Positions 43,901 to 54,738 of a stretch of DNA of 64,000 bases are shown one piece after another. The stretch comes from Pythium myriotylum (Eukaryota; Oomycota; Peronosporomycetes; Pythiales; Pythiaceae), in NCBI GenBank assembly GCA_023091665.1, contig JALJCQ010000008.1:992001-1056000 (forward strand), in the 5' to 3' direction. Under the pieces are notes generated by a model, which saw only the letters and a list, made by a program, of their open reading frames with translations, was not told where the DNA came from and ran no database searches. Both the position numbers and the translations under genes were made by a program. How positions within the stretch are numbered: position 1 is the first letter of the stretch; the number at the start of each line of letters is the position of its first letter.

Positions 43901-44598
43901 GTGGAGACAAGATGGCTGCATATTTCTGGCGAATCAAGGTCCAGCGCGAGTACCAGTACGCACTAGCTTGGGCAAGGGATCTCCAGGCCGAGGCCAAGCA
44001 GTCCAGAGCCGAGCGTCAGACTGCTAGCTGGAACAGGCTTCCTGACTCTGTTAAGACCGGTTTTGAAGTTGGAGACGCGGTCTGGTTATATCTTGCTCGA
44101 GTGAAGCCAGGTCTAGCTAAGAAACTTGCCCACCACTGGCACGGACCGTTCCGAATCATCGAAAAGGCCAATGATCACCGTGTCCGGCTCAAGACTGAAG
44201 GGACTGCGTATCGTGTGAACCCCTGGGTTCACGTGAGTCGTCTGAAGCCACGTGTGCTATTCGAGGATCGTCCAGCTGATGTTCTCGACCCAGTGCCAGA
44301 AGACTTGGGCTGGGACGCTGCTCTGCTACCAGAAGATAGCTGGGAGCCAGACGAAGCCAGTGGCGAGTATGAAATGGAGTCAATCCTGGATGTTAGATGG
44401 GAGTCCCAGCGAACCAGAGCCGGCAACAAACTGAAACGCCAGTATTTGGTCAAGTTTGTCGGGTACGACGAGCCAGAGTGGATTCCAGTCGAGAAGATCA
44501 AGGCTGGCAAGTTGCTGTACGAGTTCGACAACAGCCGCCGCGCCGAGAGTCGCTTCGCTGCTATGCAGTCGGGCGACGGCGAGCCTGAGGACCGCTAG
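40984..44598 (+). pseudogene. Gypsy-2 pol: RNase H remnant, second RNase H, integrase, chromodomain, copy b
   Basis: Copy of 26894-30508. It has the same TGA (41446-41448), the same degenerate first RNase H and intact second RNase H, the integrase zinc domain and D,D,E core (about 43185-43710), and the chromodomain (about 44360-44510). One silent difference is at about 42732 (CCG for CCA). Confidence 0.88.
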
Positions 44599-44995
44599 GG
44601 CAACCTAGCGTGGATTGGGAGCTAGCATCCCCAGCGCCCAGCGTTGAAAGCTAGCGTCTTGGGTGCCAGTGCCCTTGCGCTCCGCGCAGAATACTGGCGA
44701 CCTGGGAATGAAGCTTGCTGCACTCCCAACCTGCATATGCATATGTGACGGTGACTAGCACCAGCGAGCCAGTCTTCACGACTGGGTGCAAGTCGGCTGG
44801 GTCAGAGGGCGCGTCTTTCCCAGCTAGCTCCAGTTGGAATCGTGAATTTCCAGTTCGAAGTCCAACTCGGCGAGCTAGTCTGGATGTGAAATCCATCGAC
44901 CCTCTGGTCCCAACCACGTCCATGAAAAACAGCATGTATTGATCGAATTAGCGAATGCTACCTACGGATATGCAAGACCTGAAGACAATCCCAGT
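44599..44995. other. Spacer between convergent pol and antisense gene, Gypsy-2 copy b
   Basis: Same 397 bp as 30509-30905 with the CATATGCATATG palindrome at 44734-44745. No gene seen. Confidence 0.6.
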
Positions 44996-47979
44996 TCAAC
45001 TGCGAGCCGGCTTCACTAGTTTCGACCTCTGAGACGCGACTTCTGGGGCATTAGACGCAAGTCCGATGGTGGACACTCCATGAATCTGCGAGAAGCGAAC
45101 CAGATCCCGCTCGGCGAGATTATCTGGGAGACGCCAGGAAATTGGGTGTCCTTCGCGATCCACGTTGTTCTCCAGTAAGTCTATCTGTTCCGGGAACAGT
45201 GCTTCGACAAAGCGACTTGGAGCCGTCGACCAACGAGCCCGCACTGGCTCCAACTCATCTAGCGCGCCAAGCTGCTCGAACATCTCGTGTGCACGCCCAG
45301 TCGTTGACAGATTCTGGTTCTGCGTGACCGAGAGCTCCCAAGGGATCCAGCAGCAAGTGCTAGACGCGTACCAAACGGCTGGCTCTGAATAGACGAGCTG
45401 GCTCAAGCCGAGCGGACGCCGGTCTTCCAAGGCCTTCCACGCAGCTCGGAATCGGGAGATGTACTGGGCACGACATCTGTGGATCTCGTACCAGGGGCGG
45501 AGCTCTGGTGACGCGCGTCCTGGCTCTTTTGACAGCGCGAGCCAGTGACCCAGCAGCCAGAAAGCCTCCCGGTACTGGAATTGAAACACTAAATACTCAG
45601 TCAGCCACCGGACCTGGTTTTCCGACAACTCTCGTGGATCGAACAAGTAAAACTCGACAACCCGGTCTCGCCACATCTTGTTCCAAGGTTTGAGAGCCAT
45701 GACCCCGGCATACGCGTCAGCGCCATACTGGATTAGTCGTTGCATGACCGAAACCATCGCGTTCTTCGACGGCGCATAGTTGGGATAGAAGGCCGTCACG
45801 ACCTGGTTCATCATTTGAATTGGCAGGCCGTAGATCCGAGAGAACTGGCGCTCGGTCATCGTGAAGTATCGAACGGTCGAGCTACGACCAGAAACTGAAC
45901 CCAGCTTCTGCGGATGTCGAATCTCTTGGAAGGCGACCAGAGTTGCTGGTTCGCCCCCCGGTCGAGTTGGAAGAGACGTCCAGTCTTCGTACACGCCCTC
46001 TCGCATTCTTGGAAGTTTGATGCACCAGTCATCGGTCCCTGGTGGTAGGGGCTGCGCAAAGATAAAGTCGGAATCTGTTCTCGGAGCTCTCTCTGCGTCA
46101 TCACCTGATCTGTCGTTTCCAGCTCCAGCTTGACTCGCGGGGCCTAGTCCATCATTCCCAGCTCCAGCTTGACTCGAGGGACCTAGCCCGTCATTTCCAA
46201 CTCCAGTTTGACTTGAGGGAAGCGGCGCCTGGCTCGTAGCCTTGTTTTCGAGATCGCTGTCGCTGGCATCGAGCTGGACAAGCTGAGCGCGGTTCAGAGC
46301 GCGGCTGTGCTTCTTGGCCTGGCGCGGCGGAGTCGAGCCCAACGCCTGGCTCGCTGTGTCTGGTGGTAGCGGCGGTGACGGTTCAGTGCGAGGCCGTTTT
46401 GACTGTGGTGCCGAACTTTTTGGTGATGATACCAGCTCGAGCGCTTGACGCTTGTGCGACCCAGCACTCGACGGCCGTTCTGGCTCTGGATCCTCAATTT
46501 CCAGCTCGGGGACTTCGCCGTCCAGGTCTGACGCCGATTCGCCTAGCTTGGGGATACCGTCGGAGTCTCCACAACCCTCACGGGATTCTCCGGATCCAGC
46601 TCCTGCCAGTTTTCGAAATGTGTGTAGCTGCTTGGACGGTGTCAGTGATGCCCAGACTCTGTTGTCTTGATCATTCTGCATGAGGGCGACACTGAGACCA
46701 AGAGGCGCCTCCGCGGGCGAGTCCGTGGCGGCTGCACGAAGCAGCGAATACCAGTGGTTCTCGTTGCCGCTGACCCGAGCATGCTTCCACGTGAACTGAT
46801 ATATGCGGTCCAGGAGCTCGTCGTCGAAACGTGGCGGAAGATCTTTTTCCAAGTCGGCTTTATTCTGGAACGCCACGTTGGCGGCATATAGAGTCCGCAT
46901 TCGCGCTTGTGCCTTCGCAAGCTTCTCTTCCAGCTCCTTGGCGCGACCACTGACTTGGTTGAGCTCAGTCTCCAGATCGTTCACCTTGCGAATAAGCTGA
47001 GCTGCGTGTCCGGAGCTGGAACTTGCCTCCACCTTGGAGTAAACCAGCGCCTCGCTGAGCTCAGACTTGCTCTCTCGCTCGCTTTCTAGCTCTTCGGTTC
47101 GCGTCTGTAGCTGGGAACGCAGCTCGACCACCAGCTTCGCCATTGCATGGGTTTGGCCAAGAGCCAGTAGTGCAAGATCCTTCGTGTGACTTGGGGAGCT
47201 TGGTTCAGAGGCCGTCCGCAAAGCCGCGAGGCTCATCAATACTGGAACCAACCCAACCAAGCGCCGGTTCATCTTGATTGTCGTCTGGAGACGTGGCAAG
47301 AAACGATCGAGTCCAAACATCTCGTCGATCTGGCGTGCCAGCACGGACGCGAAAAATGGTGATCGCAGCTCTCCTCCATCCGCAAGTTCCCGGCTCAGGC
47401 TAGCCAAACTCTTCAACCGCGCAGCTGGAACGTCCTTCGGGACCAGGAACTGGCGCTGGAAGTCGCCGAGGTCTTTGGTCCACATGAATTCCGGCTCGGG
47501 AAAAACGCAGAGCTGAAGGAGCGCGCGAACTTCATCGTCCCTCGCCAGCTGCATGTCCCAATCCCAACGCTGGAATAAGGCTCGGAGTCGGCGCTGAGTG
47601 TCGTGGAGGCCTTGAACCCAGGTGTCGTTCTCGTCGTCGGCTTCGTGGTTCCCACGTTCGACGATCTGCTCTAGCTCTTGCGAAGCTCCTCTGCAATGAC
47701 GCCAGCCTCTTCGCGCAGTGCCGATCGACGAGTTGCTGGATCCGGTACCGTCTCGCTGGACGACGACGAACCCAGTTCTGGCGCTGGAGCCGATTCGTCG
47801 GAGACGCCAAGACCAGTCGCGGCTCCAGGTTCTGGCCGCGCAGGCGGAAGAGATGGCGACGTCGCTGCTCCAGTATCGTTGGAAGCTGGCCGCAACTGAC
47901 CGGACTCGGACAACTCCGCCTGATGCGCGCTCGTGGCCAGCTCCAGATCTCCCGCGCCGCCGCCGTGCGCGCTCTCCAT
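44996..47979 (-). pseudogene. Antisense gene of Gypsy-2, copy b
   Basis: As 30906-33889, offset 14,090, with the same frameshift near 47677. Differences from copy a: FYPNYAPS for FYPNFAPS (plus-strand A to T at about 45777) and a G/A change at about 46781 that alters the codon only silently or conservatively. The 852-codon main frame is fully open in both copies although pol and gag in the same units are broken at several points. Confidence 0.8.
46113..46221 (-). repeat. 39-bp tandem repeat in the antisense gene, copy b
   Basis: Same three units as in copy a (starts 46113, 46152, 46191). Confidence 0.85.
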
Positions 47980-48051
47980 GCTGGTAGTCGACTCGACAGT
48001 TGGCAATTGCTCAGCACCTCGACGCTTCTCTCTCGATCCACGTCTCGGGTT

Positions 48052-48064
48052 GAGCAGAGGGCGG
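48052..48064 (+). other. Gypsy-2 polypurine tract, copy b
   Basis: GAGCAGAGGGCGG before LTR c, as at 33962. Confidence 0.65.
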
Positions 48065-48065
48065 T

Positions 48066-49197
48066 TGAGACGAAGTGCCCGCGTCTCTCGCTGCCTGGTC
48101 CCAGGTTGTGGGAGCTGGCACAGAGCTGGAATCGTAGCTAGGAAATTAAATGACAAGAGTTAGTAGGTGGCAGTAGCCTGGTACACTGTACCAGCTACTC
48201 ACCCACCTTTCCAGTCTGGCACAGTGTGCCAGGAACTGGGTTCATCCACTGGACCTTCCCAGTGGGTGATTTTCTGTCTGGTTTGAGCTGGCTTTCTCCG
48301 GATGTTGACCAGATTCATCCATTCCGGAAACTGGTTTTTACCGGTTTTCCCAGTTCGGATTGTGCCATTTCCAGTTAGACCACACAGAATAGGGTTATTA
48401 TCAGATCTGGTAGTTAAGTAGGTAGGGTTCAGGGAGCCAGTTCCTGGCTCCCCTTAGGGTTTTACCCTGTATTCAAAAGACTTCGCTTTTTGCTCTCGAC
48501 TCCCCAAGTCTCCTCCGTCGAACCGCGGGAGGACCCAGCGTCTACACCACAAGGTAAGCCTGCGTGTGTTGGATTTGCCCTAGTGGACTGTGTGCGCGTG
48601 TGTCTGGCTGCTGGTGCGTGGGTATTGGTGTGTTTGCGAGTGAGGAGAGGAGCCAACCCCCTTTCCAGCCCTTGAGGCACCTGCAAAGGGTACTAGTTTG
48701 TACTAGAGACCTGGAGCACTCCATATTCTTGCGTATTCTTGTGTTGCAATAGCTGGGAACTGCTCGTAGTTCCCCAGTTAAAGTAATACACTCCATTTGG
48801 TTGAGAGAGCGTTTTCCCAGATCCCAGAGGGGATTTCCAGTGTCCTGGCGGATCGAGGTGGTCCTCCGTCCCAGGCGAGACCCAGCGGATCGAAGTTAGT
48901 CTTCCGTCCTGGGTCTAAGTGCGTCGTTTGTATTTGTGTATTAAAAGACTGGTCCTCATCGTTACCTAGAGCTGGTTGAGCCATCTTGGGTTGGTGGAAT
49001 ACTCCAAGTGGACGTATTTCCCCATACTTCAAAGCTCAAAAGAACCGGTCAAGGGATACATAACGTGAGGTACGAAGCCAGATCTTGGGTTTTCACAACG
49101 GGCCCAAGTTCGCCTTCATGTATTCCCCATATACACGCTAGGTCTATACCCTTTCCCAGCTCCAGGAGCTAGCGAAAAGGCAGCGCACTTCATCACA
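48066..49197 (+). repeat. Gypsy-2 LTR c
   Basis: 1,132 bp, terminal LTR of the array, followed by TSD CGAA (49198-49201) and Gypsy-1 pol. Three private differences: G for T at about 48990, and two changes near 49116. Confidence 0.93.
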
Positions 49198-49835
49198 CGA
49201 ACGTCTTCACTGTGCCCGTGACGTTACCGGCACAGACGATAGTGGGCCTCTGGCTCAATCCGCCTGCTGCGCCGCGACGGACCGGCTACGTTTCGTTGGG
49301 GTCAAGGCGATACGAAGAGTGGTGCACGCTCGTGTATGAGGCAGAGCCAGAGCCGGCGCTCGAGAGGAGGCGCCAAGCCGAAGCCGACACGATCTTGGCC
49401 GCACAGCCACCGCCGGTTGAACGACGCCAGTATTCGACGCCTCGGGAGATTCTGAAGCGAACCGACGTGCTATCCACAGTGCCGCCAGCCGGTGATGATG
49501 CCCAGGGCGACCCGACTGACTCTGGTGGGCGCACGCCACTGGACGCGCCCTCCCTTGCAAAGGATGATGATGTCGGGGATGTGGGAGCGTTGGCACCCGA
49601 CTGGGCCAAGGTAGCGGTGCTCTTCGCGAGGTCAAACACGAACGCCGAGCTCAAGGTGGATAGTTCCAAGCTGAACGAGCCAGTTTTCGTCCACGAAGGA
49701 CGACATCTCGCGTCGGAAGACGTCGAAGGACATCTCGCGGTGATCCCGGAAATACCGCTAGGTGAGGAGATTACACCAGCCGACATCCAAATAGCTGCAG
49801 GAGAAGACGTGCCGCCGCAGGATATTGAGCGAGTA
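49198..49835 (+). pseudogene. Gypsy-1 pol, protease-RT linker
   Basis: Resumes after the array in the same phase as 19107-19885 (TNVFTVPVTLPAQTIVG...). It contains the segment between protease and RT, rich in Asp, Glu and Pro, comparable to the Gypsy-2 linker. Native sequence seems to end at IERV (about 49835). The frame then enters unrelated DNA and stops at 49890-49892. Confidence 0.8.
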
Positions 49836-50180
49836 CACTTTGCGCCAAAAGTTTTTGAAAATTCGGGTTTTCGCACCGATCGGACCGAATGAGTGGCTAA
49901 AACGCAAACCAATACCACTGGATTGTAGCAAATCAAATTCTGCATCGATTGGTACCCAAAGCAGTTGCCAGTGAGGCGTGGGTCCAACAAAATCAGAAAT
50001 TTTCTGGAATGGCTACACAATGCAACATCCGAGGACAAGTTTTGGGACACCGAAGCAATGCAACGAAGTCTATTAAGACGTATCCTTGGCTTGCCTAGTA
50101 TGGAATGTTCTTTCCACGCGCCTCTAGAACCATTTGTACTCGCCTGGGCATCGATTGGACGGGCAATGATCTGGCGCAGG
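49836..50180. other. Foreign insertion in Gypsy-1 pol (~345 bp)
   Basis: Between IERV and RRYLMGNGNARPPPAKG, where Gypsy-2 has only about ten codons, lies an AT-richer stretch without similarity to anything else here. It brings a stop (49890-49892). From 49893 on, the frame happens to be open into RT. I find no clear target duplication; a 7-bp inverted TGCGCCA/TGGCGCA near the two ends may be chance. It could be a small non-autonomous transposon or filler DNA. Edges are good to about 10 bp. Confidence 0.6.
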
Positions 50181-53100
50181 CGACGCTACCTCATGGGTAA
50201 CGGCAATGCGAGGCCACCACCGGCAAAAGGGGTCGCGTGCGACATTGATGTTGGAGAGGCGAAGCCAGTCGCTCAGACATGCCGTAAGGTCCCGCCCCAG
50301 TTCGCCGACAAGCTCTACGAGCTCCTGAAGGGTCTACTGCAAGCAGGCTTCATCGTCCCATCCACGTCGCCGTGGGCCTCGCCTATAGTTATAGTCGTCA
50401 AGAAGAACGGGGTCGACATCCGGCTGTGTATCGACTACCGGGTTGTAAACTCGCTCACTCGACTGATGATCTATCCCATGCCTGTGGTGCATGATCTGCT
50501 GGAAAACCTAGGCAGCCTCAGATGGTTGTGCTCTCTCGACATGGCGTCAGGTTTTTGGGTAGTCAAGATGACCGACCGAGCGAGGGCCATCTCGGCTTTC
50601 GTCACTCCTTTTGGGCTGTTCGAATGGCTACGGATGCCTTTTGGCCTCAAAAACGCTCCACAGATATACCAGCGTCTACTCGATAACGCTTTGTACGGGT
50701 ACCTGAAGTTGACTCCACAGCATCTGCAGGACAGCGAGATGGACGTCTTCGCTGACCCCGTTCCGGCCGACCGGGGGGCGTTGCCAGTCATCGGGAGGCG
50801 ATCCTATATTGATGACATCCTCTTCGGTGGGGAGACGTGGGAAGAGATGTGTGGTCGACTCGAGCGACTCCTACAAGCCTGCGAGGAGTGGGGACTGTCG
50901 ATTAGTCTCCCGAAAAGTGTGTTTGGCATGAGTACGGTTGACTATCTCGGGCATTCCGTGTCTGCAGAAGGGCTGAGGGCGAAGCCAAAAAATCTCGAAG
51001 AATTGACAAATCTGGCTTTTCCGACTACGTTGAAGGGTATCCAGTCTTTTCTGGGCTCACTCAATTATTATCACCAGTTCGTGGAGCACTTCGCCGTCTA
51101 CGCCGCGTCGCTATATGAAGTGACGGAAGCCGATCTGTTATTAGAGACCCGACAGCCGGGCCATTTGGCGGCGGCAAAGACGTCCTTCGACGAGCTCAAG
51201 CGACGCCTCGCAGATCTGCCACTGTTGAAACATTTCGACGGCAAGCTGCAGACGGTCGTGATTATATATGCCAACGAGTGGGCCATAGCAGCGTCACTGA
51301 TGCAAGAGCATGAAGGGACTCTCCTGCCGACAAAGTTCTTTAGCCGCGTACTCAAGCCGCACGAGATCCGGTTCACCCAAGCAGAGAAGGAAGTACTTGC
51401 CCTCCTCCATGCGTTACACTCTGCGGAAAGCCTACTGAGCGGCCGAGATCTACGTGTGTGGACAAGAAATTCGACGTTGTCATGGTTGTTCCAGTCGAAG
51501 GGTCTGCGTGGGCGACTAGAGAAATGGGCAGCGATACTTAGCCCTTGGTCCCTCCGCATCGAGCGCATCAAGAACGGAGAAGATCACCTTACAGCGTTGA
51601 TGGCGGCAGCCTCCGGACCGTCCGAGCGGGTAGACAGTATGCTGGAGTCGATACGACCAAGGAAGCGGGTTGGGGTCAATCACAGTCATTCGCCAGTGCC
51701 TACTCTGCGGGCCGACAAGACCACCCTGGTCGTCTCCTTCGACGGCTCGGCCCGACCAAAACGCGCGGGTGCGAGCTGCCGGGTGGTTTTATGGGAAGCT
51801 CCCGAATGGGCGATTGTCGCGGCCGAAACTCGCTACTATGAAGACGGTACGGTTAACGAAGCCGAATATCGAGGGGTAATCGCGGCCATGGATATCGCAC
51901 TGTGCCATTCGGCCGAGAGTGTGGTGATTGTCGGCGACTCACGGCTAGTCATACAACAGCTGAAGGGGGAGATCGAGTGCAAGTCGCCGGGCTTACAAGT
52001 CCTCAAGGCCGAGGCGTTGCTGAAGATAGGTAAGTTCAAGTCGGTACACCTGCTACATGTCGCCCGCGAATTCAACGCCGCAGCAGATCTCATTACGGGT
52101 AAGGCGCTCCAACGCTGTTCGGGGGGAATCGTCCCCCGCGACGAGTATGAGGGAATGAAGCTGCTGAATCGGCTCCACGAGGTGCTCAGCGTCCAAGATG
52201 ACGAGACAAAGTCTGCTCCGGTGAATGCGGTAACCCGTAGCGGCCGGCGAGCAGTGGATGATGAAGCCTCCAGAAGTACAAGTGCCGATGACGTGATGCC
52301 TCCCTCCTCAGGCGCAAGAGACCGGGCGTCGGGCCCGGGGGATCATATATCACCCGCAAGCTCTCATATTACGGCTGATGATGACGCATCCGGGGATGGG
52401 CTGGCGGTGGAGGATGATGTGCAAGGGCCAGATCAGACCGAAGGAGTTTGGAAAGGCGGACGAAGTGGGCAGTCACCACAGGGTGCCGGAGAGGACCGTC
52501 TGTTAGCTGGTCAGGCAGACTTAGATACGCAATCACCGTCTGTATCCCCCGACGAGAACACAGAGTGGGTACAAAGGCTGCGTGCCGAGCGCATCATACG
52601 AGCTCAACGAGAAGAGTCGTGGATCGCGAGACTGATACGCTTCCTCAACGGGGACGCCGGGGACCTCAGCGACGACCAGGCCGCGACGTGCGCACGGCTA
52701 GAGAATTCCTTCGAAGTGGTGGATGGCTTGTTATTCTACGTGGATAACAAGAAGACCGGGGACAGATCCGGCCGCGAGATTCAACTGCGCCTGGTCGTTC
52801 CAACGACGCTCAAGGAAGAGGTCCTGCATCACTATCACACCAGTCTGGCGGGCGGTCACCAAGGAGTTAGTCGGGTATACGAAAGAGTGACTCGGTCATT
52901 GTACTGGTGCGGCGTCTATGCGGACGTTCGCGATTATGTGTCCGCCTGTCCGGACTGCCAGTCGGGCAAGGGCGTGCCTCGCAACAACGTGAAGTCACCG
53001 GGGAATCTTGTTGCCACGCGCCCGTTCGACATTCTGGGCATGGACCATGTGCCCTCGTTGCCGACGTCACATCGTGGCAACTCGGAACTCTTGATCTGGG

Positions 53101-54200
53101 TAGATCACTACACCGGCTACCTAATTGTCTCGGCAAACGCGTCGCGAACGGCTCAGGAAGTAGCAGAAGCATACGAACGCTGCGTCTATCGCCATTATGG
53201 AGCTAGCAAGACAATTCGCCATGACCGCGAGCCAGCCTTCATGTCGGATGTTTTCCGAGCATTCAGTCGGCTGATCGGCCAGCGGAGTCGTGCCACACTA
53301 GCCTATCGACCGCAGTCCAACGGCATGACAGAGCGGAGGGTGCAGACGATCATGGCAGCCCTCCGCTTATACGTGTCTGACGCGCAACAGAGGGACTGGG
53401 ACGACTATGCTGAGCGCCTGGTGTTCGCGTTGAACGCGTGTCACGATCGCATCCGAGGCGATTCGCCGTTCTACCTGCTCCACGGTTGGGACGCGAGAAC
53501 GACGCTCGAAACTGTGTTACCAACAGTTGACGAAGGGGGTAATGCGAACGCGAAACGCTGGCGGGCCGAGGTGCAAGCACAATACCAGAAAGCCCGGGAG
53601 GATGTGGTTCGACTGCTTCGGCAGGCTATGGAGGACCGCCGCGAGATGTCGGCAGCGGAAGTACGAGGAGACTCGAGTGTCTTCACCCCAGGTACGAAGG
53701 TGTGGGTCTATATCGACCAAGTCAAGCCCGGATTTGCACGGAAGTTGGCGCATCTTTGGCACGGGCCGTTCCGCATTCTCGAGCGACCGGCTGAGCACTT
53801 GGTGCGAATAAGTGTCGATGACGCGACGTATCGGCTATTTCCCGTCGTCCATGTTTCGAGATTGAAGCTCTGGAGGACGTTCGACAGTCGGCCAACCCAG
53901 GAGCTGGAGGTCCCGGCGGACCAACGCTTTGACTTCGATGAACAGCTTCTACCCGAAGACTCCCTAGAACCGAACGAAGAGGAAGGTGAATATGAAGTTG
54001 AAAAGGTGCTAGATCACAAGGACGAGCGGTTGAGCAGACAAGGGCGACCGATCCGCTACTACCTGGTGAAATGGGTAGGTTATGAGGAACCGACGTGGGT
54101 GGCAGAGGATGACATGTCAGCCCCCAGCCTGGTGAGCGATTACGAGAGACGACTCAGGGCGCAGGGGCGGTACGCGGCGATGCAAGTAGGGGAGGAATAA
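50181..54200 (+). pseudogene. Gypsy-1 pol: RT, RNase H remnant, second RNase H, integrase, chromodomain
   Basis: One uninterrupted frame of about 1,340 codons. RT has SPWASPIVIVVKKNGVDIRLCIDY, SLDMASGFWVV, RMPFGLKNAPQIYQ and catalytic YIDD (about 50814-50825). The first RNase H is degenerate: YANEWAIAAS in place of TDAS (about 51266) and WTRNSTLSWL in place of TDH. The second RNase H (about 51720-52110) has VSFDGSARPK, NEAEYRG, VGDSRLVIQQ and REFNAAAD. Integrase: HHYHTSLAGGHQ...CPDCQSG (about 52828-52970), then D (GMDHVP), D (RHDREP) and E (MTERRV) to about 53345. LAHLWHGPF lies at about 53748. Chromodomain at about 53986-54115 (EYEVEKVLDHK, YYLVKWVGYEEPTWV). No internal lesion. The gene is dead only through the two insertions upstream. 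Confidence 0.92.
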
Positions 54201-54738
54201 GGAGGCCACGCGCGCCGCGGTAAGCAACGTCCGTTCAAGGGGCGGCGTCGGCTGCCGCGACGGCCGTGGTACACGACTAACACCCGGGCCGACAGAGTCA
54301 CTGCCTGTGTCGGCTGCCTGCGGTGAAGTCACTACCGGCGGGAGGCGCCGGTAGCGGAGGAGAAAAGGGGCTCCATGTATCGTGACGTGAAGAAGAAGCG
54401 AAGCCCCAGGGCGGAAGGAAGAGAAGGGACGTTTCGCATGCATTTAGAAAAAGGACGGTGCGGCTGGCCAAGACACACTAGCGCGGCGGGTACCCCGGCA
54501 TCATGACTGGAAGGTCCTGCCATTGGTCAATGGGACCTAGGGGCCGACGGCCTGGCCGGGGAACCAAAGCGAGAGTGCTCCAAGTCGACGCCAGCACAAG
54601 AGGATGAAAATGGAACTTCAGAATTGACTAGGAAAGGGCCGCCAGAGAGACGGCGGTCGGGCTCCACGGCTATCCAACTCGTCCGAGCGGGCTAGAAGCG
54701 GACATTATGCAGACAGAACGAAAGGGAGAGTCTCCTGA
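54201..54738. other. Spacer between Gypsy-1 pol and antisense gene
   Basis: 538 bp between the convergent pol stop and antisense stop, like the 397-bp spacer in Gypsy-2 but unrelated by eye. GC-rich, with purine runs such as GGAAGGAAGAGAAGGG (about 54414-54428). No gene recognised. It should carry the transcript 3' ends. Confidence 0.55.

Larger units (their letters stand above)
19886..49197 (+). mobile_element. Gypsy-2 tandem array (LTR-int-LTR-int-LTR)
   Basis: Three 1,132-bp LTRs (19886, 33976, 48066) separated by two 12,958-bp internal regions; period 14,090 bp. Outer TSD is CGAA (19882-19885 and 49198-49201), interrupting Gypsy-1 pol. The two internal regions share every lesion I can find: the gag TGA, the deletion after RT, the TGA in RNase H and the antisense frameshift. 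They differ at only a handful of sites. This fits a single insertion followed by unequal LTR-LTR crossing over. Confidence 0.93.

Noticed and set aside
19886..49197. Assembly duplication as the sole explanation of the Gypsy-2 array
   Set aside because: The two units and three LTRs carry private differences, and outer flanks form one TSD. Long reads would still be the proof.
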